64,000 nt of DNA from Pseudolabrys taiwanensis (GTDB taxonomy: Bacteria > Pseudomonadota > Alphaproteobacteria > Rhizobiales > Xanthobacteraceae): the NCBI RefSeq assembly GCF_003367395.1, contig NZ_CP031417.1:4464001-4528000 (forward strand), in the 5' to 3' direction. The position numbers and the translations under genes are program-made. Below the pieces are notes generated by a model. The model made no database searches. It was not told where the DNA came from and saw nothing but the letters and a program-made list of their open reading frames with translations. Shown here piece by piece: positions 33,362-40,976 of the stretch; within the stretch, counting starts at the first letter, position 1, and each line of letters begins with the position of its first letter.

Positions 33362-34168
33362 ATGATCAAGGTATCTCGACGCATCCCGGTGAACGAGGCC
33401 GGCCAGCCGAGACTGTCGCGCGCGGACGTTTGGCAAGGCTTAGTGATGAAGGCGGACAATGCGCTGCCCTTCGTTCCAGCGATGACGCATTGCCAGGTGC
33501 TGGAACGAAAAGGCAGCAACGTCTTCGTGCGCGAGATCGAATTCCGCGGCGAGCGCTGCCGCGAAAGGGTGACGCTCCAGCCGCAACAGCGTGTGACCTT
33601 CGAGCGGTTGGATGGCTCCGTGCTCGGTACCATTCTCAACGAGATCGAGGACGGCGACGACGGATTGGGCCTGCGCTTCAGCTTCGGCCTGACGCTCGCG
33701 GGGGAGGCGGACGGAAGCCCGGCGGAGGTCGCTTACGGGGCCGTGGTGGAGAAGGACTACCTGAAGGCGGTGGATGCGACGCTGGCGGCGATCCGGCGGA
33801 TGAAGAGCGACCGTGATGTCCTGATCAAGCGCTACTTCGACGCTGTAGATTCGATGGATCTCGAGTCGTTCAAGGCCATGCACAGCGACAATGCCCGCCT
33901 TGTCTTCGCCAATGCGCCGGTGCTGCAAGGGCCGGAGCAGATTGCCGGCGCCATCGGCCAGTTTTGGTCAACCGTCGGCGGACTGAAACACAACTTCGTC
34001 AATCGTTGGGACAATCCGCAGGAGTCCATCATCGAAGCCGTGGTGGATTATCGCCGCAAGGACGGTCGGTCGGTGACGCTGCCGTGCGTGTCGATTCTCA
34101 GGCCGGAGGGCGACAAGGTGGGCGAGCTGCGCGTCTTCATCGACGTCGCGCCGCTTTATGCGGACTAA
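33362..34168 (+). CDS. fusion of AtaL-like (DUF1857/SRPBCC) and SnoaL/NTF2-like domains
   Basis: 268 residues from ATG 33362. Residues 1-140 match the AtaL-like family (LSRADVWQGLVMKADNALPFVPAMTHCQVLER), a START/SRPBCC-type hydrophobic-pocket fold known mainly from fungal secondary-metabolite clusters. Residues ~150-268 are a SnoaL/NTF2-like cone (KRYFDAVDSMDLESFKAMHSDNARLVF...). Both folds bind hydrophobic small molecules; either could be a cyclase, hydratase or binding protein. A single chain carrying both is unusual. It is probably co-regulated with the divergent TetR gene. Confidence 0.75.
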   Translation: MIKVSRRIPVNEAGQPRLSRADVWQGLVMKADNALPFVPAMTHCQVLERKGSNVFVREIEFRGERCRERVTLQPQQRVTFERLDGSVLGTILNEIEDGDDGLGLRFSFGLTLAGEADGSPAEVAYGAVVEKDYLKAVDATLAAIRRMKSDRDVLIKRYFDAVDSMDLESFKAMHSDNARLVFANAPVLQGPEQIAGAIGQFWSTVGGLKHNFVNRWDNPQESIIEAVVDYRRKDGRSVTLPCVSILRPEGDKVGELRVFIDVAPLYAD

Positions 34169-34186
34169 GTCGGCGGCCGGCGCATG

Positions 34187-35068
34187 TCAGGCGTGCGCGG
34201 GCACTTTGCCCTGCGCGCGCGCCAGCGTCCGCTCGGCCGACTCGGCGGTGTTGTACAAGAGCATGGTCACCGTCATCGGTCCGACGCCGCCGGGCACCGG
34301 TGTGATGTAGGACGCCTTCTCCAACAGCCCCTCAAAGTCGGTGTCGCCGACGAGTTGCCCGGAGGGCAGGCGGTTGATGCCGACGTCGATCACCACGGCG
34401 CCGGTGCGGACCATCTGGGGCAGGATGAGCTTCGGCTTGCCGGCCGCGACCACCAGGATGTCGGCGAGGATGGTGAATTGGGCCAGATCTCGCGTTTTCG
34501 CATGGCAGATGCACACCGTGGCGTCGCGCTGCATCAGCATCAGCGCCATCGGCTTGCCGACGATATTGCTGGCACCGACGACAACGACGTTCTTGCCCTC
34601 GATCTCGATGCCTTCGTGCTCGAGCAGCTTGACCACGCCGTACGGCGTGCAGGGCGGAAATACCGTATCGCCCACAACCAGCCCGCCGACGTTGTAAAGA
34701 TGGAAGCCGTCGACGTCCTTGTCGGCGGAAATTGTCTGCAGGATCTGTGAAATCGAGTAATGCGGCGGCAGTGGCAGTTGCACCAGGATGCCGTGGATGT
34801 CGTCGCGCTCATTGAGTTCGCCGATCAGCGACAGCACTTTTTCCTGGGGCGTATCGGCCGTAAACTCGTATTTGAAGGACTGAATGCCGACCTCGGCGCA
34901 GGCCCGCATCTTGTTGCGCACGTAGACGGCGGAAGCGGCGTTGTTTCCGACCATGATGACCGCAAGGCCCGGCGTGACGCCGCGTTCGCGCAGGCGCGCC
35001 ACGTGCTCTGCGATTTCCTTGCGGATAGCGCCGGAAACAGCAACGCCGTCGATGATTTTTGCCGTCAT
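34187..35068 (-). CDS. folD: bifunctional methylene-THF dehydrogenase / methenyl-THF cyclohydrolase
   Basis: 293 residues, normal length. FolD interconverts methylene-, methenyl- and formyl-tetrahydrofolate in the cytosol. Family signatures are visible: the catalytic YVRNKMRACAEVGI (Lys in the YxxxK pattern, about 48-61), VQLPLPPH (about 97-104), the NADP-binding VVGASNIVGKPMALML (about 165-180) and PVPGGVGPMTVTMLL near the end. ATG 35068. Monocistronic and convergent with the AtaL/SnoaL fusion; the 232 bases to the next gene on the right contain no feature I could assign. Confidence 0.97.
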   Translation of the reverse strand: MTAKIIDGVAVSGAIRKEIAEHVARLRERGVTPGLAVIMVGNNAASAVYVRNKMRACAEVGIQSFKYEFTADTPQEKVLSLIGELNERDDIHGILVQLPLPPHYSISQILQTISADKDVDGFHLYNVGGLVVGDTVFPPCTPYGVVKLLEHEGIEIEGKNVVVVGASNIVGKPMALMLMQRDATVCICHAKTRDLAQFTILADILVVAAGKPKLILPQMVRTGAVVIDVGINRLPSGQLVGDTDFEGLLEKASYITPVPGGVGPMTVTMLLYNTAESAERTLARAQGKVPAHA

Positions 35069-35300
35069 GTCCTACTGGCCGTCGATGCGGAATTTTCGGG
35101 AAGTGCTTCGCAAGTTGGAGGCCAAAATGCAAGCATGCGGGGCGCGTGGCAGCATATGCGTCTTTGCGGGGTGCACGGGTGAATTGCAGTTCGGCCCCGG
35201 CAACTCTCCGGTTGCTCTGGGCGTAATTTGATCTAAATCCATTTCGGCCCGCGGGCGGTGGGCTAGCCAGCAGTTGCTGCCCACGGAGCATAGGACGGAC

Positions 35301-36248
35301 ATGCAATCTCCCCATCGGATCGATACCCATCATCATTTCGTGCCGCCGTTCTACCTGGCGGAGGTTGGTGCCGAGGCCGTGGCGCGCACGTTGGTATCGG
35401 GCAAAGCGCCGGAGTGGACGCCCCGGCATTCGATCGACGCGATGGACCGTAACGGCATCGCGACCGCGATGGTGTCGATCTCGGCGCCCGGGTTTCAGTG
35501 CGACGAGGGCAAGCGGGCCGACCTGTGCTGCCGGTGCAACGACTACGCCGCCAAGATGCGCGCCGATTTCCCGGGCCGCTTCGGCAGCTTTGCCGGTTTG
35601 CCGCTGCCTGATGTCGATGCGAGCTTGAAGGAGATCGCGCGCAGCCTGGATGTGTTGAAGGCCGACGGCATTTGCCTCCTGACCAGCTATGACGGGCGCT
35701 ATCTCGGCGATGCCTGTTTTGCCCCGGTGTTCGAAGAACTCAATCGGCGCAAGGCCGTGGTCTATGTACATCCGACCGAAGGCTGTGCCTGCGATATTGG
35801 TCTGCCGCCGGCTTCGCTCGAGTTCCCGTTCGATACGACGCGGACCATCGCCAGTCTGATGTTCGGCGGCACGTTCAACCGCTGCCGCGACATCAAATTC
35901 ATCTTCTCCCATGCCGGCGGCGCCATTCCGTTCCTGGCCGAGCGCCTCGCGCGGCTGGAGCGGCGGCCTGACTTCAAGGCGCATGTGCCTGAAGGTGTCA
36001 TCGCCGAGCTCAAGCGGCTTTATTACGACACCGCCTTGTCGGCCAATGCACTGGCAATGAACACGCTGATGAGTCTCGTCGCGGTCGAGCAGGTCGTGTT
36101 CGGCAGCGACTATCCCTACGCGCCCGAGGACACAATGACCGGGACGGTGAAAGGGCTTGCCGCCCTCAAGCTGCCGGAGGCCGATCTTGCGGCCATTGAA
36201 CGCGGCAACGCCTTGCGGATAATGCCCTGGCTTGAAACGGGACGGTGA
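35301..36248 (+). CDS. amidohydrolase-family protein (ACMSD-like)
   Basis: 315 residues from ATG 35301. Amidohydrolase_2 features: the HxH motif IDTHHHFVPP (residues 7-16), His in YVHPTEG, His in FSHAGGAIPF, and Asp in FGSDYPYAPE near the C-terminus. Relatives include aminocarboxymuconate semialdehyde decarboxylase and gamma-resorcylate decarboxylase, i.e. Zn-dependent non-oxidative decarboxylases or hydratases of aromatic catabolism. Its stop overlaps the GTG start of the MaoC-like gene (GTGA, 36245-36248), so both products are made together. Confidence 0.87.
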   Translation: MQSPHRIDTHHHFVPPFYLAEVGAEAVARTLVSGKAPEWTPRHSIDAMDRNGIATAMVSISAPGFQCDEGKRADLCCRCNDYAAKMRADFPGRFGSFAGLPLPDVDASLKEIARSLDVLKADGICLLTSYDGRYLGDACFAPVFEELNRRKAVVYVHPTEGCACDIGLPPASLEFPFDTTRTIASLMFGGTFNRCRDIKFIFSHAGGAIPFLAERLARLERRPDFKAHVPEGVIAELKRLYYDTALSANALAMNTLMSLVAVEQVVFGSDYPYAPEDTMTGTVKGLAALKLPEADLAAIERGNALRIMPWLETGR

Positions 36249-37102
36249 CCTTGTCGGATGAGATCACGGCTGCGGAGGTCGATAGCTACAAGGCCTGCAT
36301 CGGCCGCACATTGAGCGAATCCGATGTCGTGGGCGCGCATGTCGCGGCGCTGTATGCGGCGACGCTCGACCGGCCGCACAGTGGGACGACCTTGCCGCCG
36401 CTATGGCATTACGGTCTGTTCCTGACGACCGTGCCGACCGGCGCGCTCGGCACCGACGGCCATCCGCCGCGTGGCGCTTTCATGCCGTCGGTGACGTTGC
36501 CGCGGCGCATGTTCGCCGGCTCGGATGTGCGGATGTTGCGGCCTTTGACCATCGGCCAACAGGTGACGCGCGTCTCGCGCATCGCGGCGGTCGATCATCG
36601 CCACGGCAAGACCGGTCATCTTGTTTTCGTGCGGGTGGCAATGACGCTGAGCCAAGGCGGCGAGCCCTGCGTCGAGGAAGAGCAGACCATCGTCTATCGC
36701 GGCGCCGGCGCGCGCGTGCCGCCCGTCGAGCCTGCGCCCCGCAAGCCGCTGGTGGAGGGGCAAACGTCCGAAGAGTGGCTGCCGACGACCGTCGAGCTCT
36801 TTAGGTTTTCGTCGGTGACCTTCAACGGCCACCGCATCCACTACGATCTGCCTTACGCGATGGACGAGGAAGGCTATCCCGGCCTCGTCGTGCACGGGCC
36901 GCTGACGGCGACGCGGCTGTGCGACTTCGCCGGCCGGCTCGCCGGGCGTCCGCAGACGCGCTTTACCTTCCGCGGTGAGGCGCCCACGTTCGTCAACCAG
37001 CCGATCCGGCTGGTGGGCAGTGTCAGGGATGGTGCCATCGCGGTCCGGGCCGAGCGCGCCGATGGCGTCACGGCGATGTCGGCGACCGCTGCGGTTGGCT
37101 GA
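36245..37102 (+). CDS. MaoC/HTD2-like hot-dog hydratase
   Basis: 285 residues from GTG 36245. The N-terminal half resembles the FAS1-like MaoC N-terminal domain (LPPLWHYGLFLTTVP) and the C-terminal half has the hydratase 2 core: FSSVTFNGHRIHYDLPYA with the His/Asp dyad and GLVVHGPLTATRLCDF. Proteins of this layout include mesaconyl-CoA hydratase-like and HTD2-like enzymes acting on enoyl thioesters. Translationally coupled to the amidohydrolase. The stop codon abuts the stop of the convergent EamA gene at 37103. Confidence 0.85.
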   Translation: MTLSDEITAAEVDSYKACIGRTLSESDVVGAHVAALYAATLDRPHSGTTLPPLWHYGLFLTTVPTGALGTDGHPPRGAFMPSVTLPRRMFAGSDVRMLRPLTIGQQVTRVSRIAAVDHRHGKTGHLVFVRVAMTLSQGGEPCVEEEQTIVYRGAGARVPPVEPAPRKPLVEGQTSEEWLPTTVELFRFSSVTFNGHRIHYDLPYAMDEEGYPGLVVHGPLTATRLCDFAGRLAGRPQTRFTFRGEAPTFVNQPIRLVGSVRDGAIAVRAERADGVTAMSATAAVG

Positions 37103-37984
37103 TCAGACCGGCTTGCGCACCGAGGCGAGCCAGACGCCGCTGAGGATCAAGCCGAAGCCGACGATGTGAAACAGCGCCAGCGGCTCGCCCAAAAGCGTGG
37201 TGGCGAGGATGGCGGTGTAGATGGGCACGAGGTGCAGGAATGGGCCGGCGCGGTTGGCGCCGATCAATTCGACGCCACGATTCCAGGCGGCGTAGGCGAC
37301 GACACTGGGAAAGATACTCACATAGGCCAGCGAGCCGAAGGTGAGCCACGTCGCTTTGAACGTCGTGCCCGTATAGGCCTCGGCGATCGCCAGCGGCAAG
37401 GTGACCACGACGGAGATCGCCGCCAGCACGACCAAGAAGCTCCAGCCGTTGATCCGCGGCCGCAACCGCAGGCATGCGGCATAGACCGAGAAGAACAGCA
37501 TGCTTAGGACGGTCAGCAGGTCGCCCCAGTTGAAGGCGAACTGGCGCAAGGTGTCGAACTGGCCGCGGCTGATGACGACGAGGACGCCGAGCGATGAGGT
37601 GATGATACCGGCGATTTGGAAACCGGTGATGCGGTCGCGGAACATCAGCGTGCCGACCGCGATGATCAACACCGGCACCAGCGAATTGAGCACGGACACG
37701 TTGAGGGCCGTGGTGTAACGCAGGCCGACGAACTGCAGGATGCTGAACATCGCCCCGCCGGTCATTCCGAGCCAAAGCAGAGCCGGCCAATGCTTGCGGA
37801 TTTCAGGCCAGTCGCGGGCAAGGTGCGGACGCGCCAGCGGCAGGACCAGCGCGAGCGGCACCAGCCAGCGCAATGTCGATGCCCCGATCGGCGGCACCTC
37901 TCCGGCCATGGCTCGGCCGACGAGGTGATTGCCGGACCAGCACAGGCCAGCCAAAGCCAAGAGAAGAAAGGGATTATTCCTCAT
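37103..37984 (-). CDS. EamA/DMT-family transporter
   Basis: 293 residues with ten predicted membrane helices arranged as two EamA repeats (about 5-135 and 150-283). Helix-boundary motifs typical of the family are visible (e.g. CWSGNHLVGRAMAGEVPP near the N-terminus and the C-terminal GEPLALFHIVGFGLILSGVWLA). It is a presumed inner-membrane exporter of metabolites or amino acids; substrate unknown. ATG 37984. Tail-to-tail with the MaoC-like gene without any gap. Confidence 0.9.
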   Translation of the reverse strand: MRNNPFLLLALAGLCWSGNHLVGRAMAGEVPPIGASTLRWLVPLALVLPLARPHLARDWPEIRKHWPALLWLGMTGGAMFSILQFVGLRYTTALNVSVLNSLVPVLIIAVGTLMFRDRITGFQIAGIITSSLGVLVVISRGQFDTLRQFAFNWGDLLTVLSMLFFSVYAACLRLRPRINGWSFLVVLAAISVVVTLPLAIAEAYTGTTFKATWLTFGSLAYVSIFPSVVAYAAWNRGVELIGANRAGPFLHLVPIYTAILATTLLGEPLALFHIVGFGLILSGVWLASVRKPV

Positions 37985-38077
37985 GCCCGGGAAAGCATGA
38001 ACAACATCGTTTGGCCGGGGGCAAGAGCGCCGCGGGCCGGCCGTTAGAGAAAAGATAGTCCGCGCCGCGAACGCAGT

Positions 38078-38533
38078 TCAGAGCCTGTTGATCTCGAACT
38101 CCTCGCAGGAATAGCCCAGCATCGACAGGCCTTCCTCCAGGAAATCGCCGACGGTGGGGGTGCCGAGCAGATAGGCCGCGGTCCGGTTGTTGTGCTGACG
38201 CGCTGCTTCTTCGCGCACTTCCGCCCAATCCTCCGCGGTGTAGTCGTCGCGTCCGAGCCACGTCAGAGCAACCAGATCGACCTGCTCGTCCACGCTGAGC
38301 GCGTTGATCAGCGACACCATCTCCTGCACGACGGGATCGTTGCCATGATCCTCGAGCACAGCGGCGTCGCCATCGTCGGAGGGATTCGAGCCTGTGTCCG
38401 GCTCGGTGACGACATCCTTGGCGTCGAACTCACGCGCCTTGACGATGAGAAAGCAGACCTTCTCCGGCGAGATGGTCAGCGGACCTTCGTCATCATCGGG
38501 GGAGTCGGTCGTTTCGGCGGGCTGTTTGGCCAT
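38078..38533 (-). CDS. DUF3775 family protein
   Basis: 151 residues from ATG 38533 (GAGGTG upstream); acidic N-terminus with a Ser/Asp-rich linker, then the DUF3775 core LSVDEQVDLVALTWLGRDDYTAEDWAEVREEA and C-terminal YLLGTPTVGDFLEEGLSMLGYSCEEF. Function unknown. It is 20 bases downstream of the PhaC-like gene and probably in the same transcript. Confidence 0.85.
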   Translation of the reverse strand: MAKQPAETTDSPDDDEGPLTISPEKVCFLIVKAREFDAKDVVTEPDTGSNPSDDGDAAVLEDHGNDPVVQEMVSLINALSVDEQVDLVALTWLGRDDYTAEDWAEVREEAARQHNNRTAAYLLGTPTVGDFLEEGLSMLGYSCEEFEINRL

Positions 38534-38553
38534 GACAATCACCTCGGTGGGGA

Positions 38554-39696
38554 TTAATGCGTGGACACCTCAGGCGTTCCCGCCCGTGCGGCCGATAAAG
38601 GTTGATCGAGCCATCGAACGATATCGGGCCAAAAGTCCCGCAGGGTGTCCGTGCCCGTGAACAGGCCGAGATGCCGGCAAGGGGCGCACGCTTTGACGAC
38701 GTGCCGTGCCGGCGTGCCGGCCAGATCGGCGAGAGCGAACAACTGCGGTGGCGGCACCAATTCGTCGTCGCGCGCCGCCAGCAAATAAAGCGGCGTCTCG
38801 AGCTTTGAAAGATCGATCGTCTTCCCCAGCGCAACGAAACGGCCGCGCGCCAGCGCGTTCTGCCGATACAGTTTGTCGACGACCTCGAGGTAGTAGGCGC
38901 CGGGAAGATCGACTGTGGCTGCGTACCAGTTGCGAAAGCGCGCCGCGAGGGCGTCGAAGTCGCCGTCGTCGTCAGCGCGATGCGTTTGCAGCACTTGCCC
39001 GATGTCGTCGTCGCCCAACCCCATCGGGTTCCAGAACTTGAGAAACTTCTGTCCCAACACGCGGCCATCGCCAACATGGACGAGCTCTCTGAAAAAGGCG
39101 GGCGCATTGCTGTCAACGATGGCGGACAAGGTCGAACCGGCTGCCGCGGTATCGATCGGCGCGCCGGCGATGATCAGCTTGCGCACTTTCGTTGGGAAGC
39201 GCGCCGCGTAAAGCAGCGACAGCCAGCCGCCTTGGCACAGCGCGACAATGTCCACCACGCCGCCCAGTTCATCTACCAGCACGTTGAGCGCGGCAAGATA
39301 ATCGTCGATACCGAGAAAGCGCATATCGGGTGTCGCCGAACGCCAATCGGTCAGGAACAGCCGTTCCACGCCGGCGTGACGCAGCGTTGCGACGAGGCTG
39401 TGGCCGGGTGCGAAGTCGGCGACCGTTGCGCCGTGCAACGCGAATGGCGCGCACAGCAAGACCGGCCTGCCGGTCGCGGCCGTGCTGAAATCGCGCAGAC
39501 GGACCGCGCTCAGCTCGAGGGCGACGGTGTTCTCGGTCGCCCATGGCGGCTCAGGCGCTTGCTCTTCGTCGCCACCAAACGCCAGCTCGGTCCAACCCTT
39601 CGCGAGCGTGGCGGCAAGTTCGCTTGCCGAGGTCGCGGCGAGCGCCGGCCACATGAATGCAAGGTGAGAAAGCAGGCGTCCGGGTGGCTCGTTCAT
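38554..39696 (-). CDS. PhaC-like alpha/beta hydrolase (polyhydroxyalkanoate synthase family, atypically short)
   Basis: 380 residues from ATG 39696. The lipase-like box reads ALCQGGW with a cysteine nucleophile (Cys154), as in polyhydroxyalkanoate synthases, followed by Asp in AARDDELVPPP and His in APCRHLGLFTG. Class I synthases are ~580 residues; this protein lacks the N-terminal domain and resembles class III-size or PhaC-like hydrolases. It could polymerise, or hydrolyse, hydroxyacyl thioesters or polymer. No phasin, phaA/B or phaE is near. DUF3775 follows. Confidence 0.8.
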   Translation of the reverse strand: MNEPPGRLLSHLAFMWPALAATSASELAATLAKGWTELAFGGDEEQAPEPPWATENTVALELSAVRLRDFSTAATGRPVLLCAPFALHGATVADFAPGHSLVATLRHAGVERLFLTDWRSATPDMRFLGIDDYLAALNVLVDELGGVVDIVALCQGGWLSLLYAARFPTKVRKLIIAGAPIDTAAAGSTLSAIVDSNAPAFFRELVHVGDGRVLGQKFLKFWNPMGLGDDDIGQVLQTHRADDDGDFDALAARFRNWYAATVDLPGAYYLEVVDKLYRQNALARGRFVALGKTIDLSKLETPLYLLAARDDELVPPPQLFALADLAGTPARHVVKACAPCRHLGLFTGTDTLRDFWPDIVRWLDQPLSAARAGTPEVSTH

Positions 39697-39868
39697 GGCG
39701 ATCTCGTCTGCCACGATTTGCGCGTTTCCATGCTGGGTAGAAATGCGGTCCAGGCAATGGGTATTTAAGTACAAGGTTCGCTGAAGATGCGGCCTTGAGG
39801 CAAATCAATGTCAGGTGATCCGACGCGCGGGACGCTCTGCTGGTCCTGACAACAATAAGGAAAAAGCC

Positions 39869-40438
39869 ATGCAGACGCCGGTTCAGATCGATTTCCAAGG
39901 CATGGAGGCGAAGGCCGACATTCGCGGCACCATCGCCAAGCATCTGTCGCTGCTCGAGGAACGCTATGGCCGCGTCACCGCCGGTCGTGTGGTGCTCAAA
40001 GCGCCGGGCGGTCACCATCGCACTGGCGGGCTCTTCGAGATCAATATTCGTCTGTCGCTGCCGGAGGGCCGCGAGGTGAATGTCGGGCGCACCGCGTCGG
40101 AGGACGAGCGCCAGTCGGACTTGAGCTTCGCCATCAATGATGCGTTCAAGCGCGCGCGCCGGCAATTGGAAGACCATTCGCATCGTCTTCAGGGCAAAGT
40201 GAAGACGCATGAGGCGCCGCCGATCGCGACGGTTAAGCAACTGGATGCGTCCGGCGAATTCGGGTTCATCGAAGCGTCGGACGGGCACGAGATCTATTTT
40301 CATCGCAACAGCGTGCTCAATGGCGGCTTCGACGATCTGAAGGTCGGCGCGCGTGTGACCTTCGCGGAGACGATGGGCGACAAAGGGCCACAGGCGACCA
40401 CAGTGAAGCCGATGGGCAAGCACGCCCTGAAGGTATGA
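39869..40438 (+). CDS. fused ribosome hibernation factor (HPF/RaiA) and cold-shock-like domain
   Basis: 189 residues from ATG 39869 behind AAGGAAAAA. Residues 1-105 match the HPF/RaiA S30AE fold (VQIDFQGMEAKADIRGTIAKH, later RQSDLSFAINDAFKRARRQLED), which normally binds the ribosomal A/P sites in stationary phase. Residues ~118-185 are a cold-shock-like OB fold (GEFGFIEASDGHEIYFHRNSVLNGGFDDLKVGARVTF). The fusion replaces the usual C-terminal dimerisation domain of long HPF. A ribosome- or RNA-binding stress role is inferred. Confidence 0.85.
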   Translation: MQTPVQIDFQGMEAKADIRGTIAKHLSLLEERYGRVTAGRVVLKAPGGHHRTGGLFEINIRLSLPEGREVNVGRTASEDERQSDLSFAINDAFKRARRQLEDHSHRLQGKVKTHEAPPIATVKQLDASGEFGFIEASDGHEIYFHRNSVLNGGFDDLKVGARVTFAETMGDKGPQATTVKPMGKHALKV

Positions 40439-40590
40439 ACGAATCAATCGTTCCGGGTATGATCGCCTTGTCGACGAACTGCTAACGCTACGGCAACCTT
40501 GCCGATGATTTGCGTCGCCGTTCCTTTGACAGACATCAATAAGTTCCCTTCACATTTGCGATATTAGCGAACCCGTTATGGAGGTCTCGG

Positions 40591-40854
40591 ATGAAGAAAG
40601 TTCTCGTGGTGGCCGCTCTGGCCTTGACGCTCGCCGGCTGTGAGACGGCGCGGCAAGATCGCGTTGCAGGCGGTGCTTTGATCGGTGGCGGCACAGGCGC
40701 GCTGATCGGCGGTCTGGCTTCACAATCCGCGGGTGGTGCCGTCGCAGGCGGCCTGATCGGTGCGGCGGCTGGTGCGATTATCGCCGACGCCACTCGTCCG
40801 GGCCGTTGCTATTACTACACGCATTCCGGCAGGAAGCGTTATGTCCGCTGCTGA
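40591..40854 (+). CDS. glycine-zipper lipoprotein
   Basis: 87 residues: a lipoprotein signal ALTLAGCETA (lipobox LAGC, Cys17), then a glycine-zipper membrane segment (GGALIGGGTGALIGGLASQS and GGLIGAAAGAIIAD, about 27-67), and a Cys/Tyr-rich C-terminus. Family members are outer-membrane lipoproteins of unknown or osmotic-type function. ATG 40591 with GGAG upstream. A clear intrinsic terminator follows at 40877-40917. Confidence 0.85.
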   Translation: MKKVLVVAALALTLAGCETARQDRVAGGALIGGGTGALIGGLASQSAGGAVAGGLIGAAAGAIIADATRPGRCYYYTHSGRKRYVRC

Positions 40855-40876
40855 GGTGATCGCAGCGTAGGCGATT

Positions 40877-40917
40877 GGATGCCCGGACCGTCTTTAGGTT
40901 CGGGCATCCGCATTTTT
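40877..40917 (+). terminator. rho-independent terminator after the lipoprotein gene
   Basis: Stem GGATGCCCGGA (40877-40887) pairs with TTCGGGCATCC (40899-40909), one G-T pair, followed by TTTTT at 40913-40917. It is 22 bases past the stop codon. Confidence 0.8.
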
Positions 40918-40976
40918 AGGGTCACACGCGCATGGTAAGCGGGTGATCGACGCGATCCGGTTGTTCGCAGGTCCCC

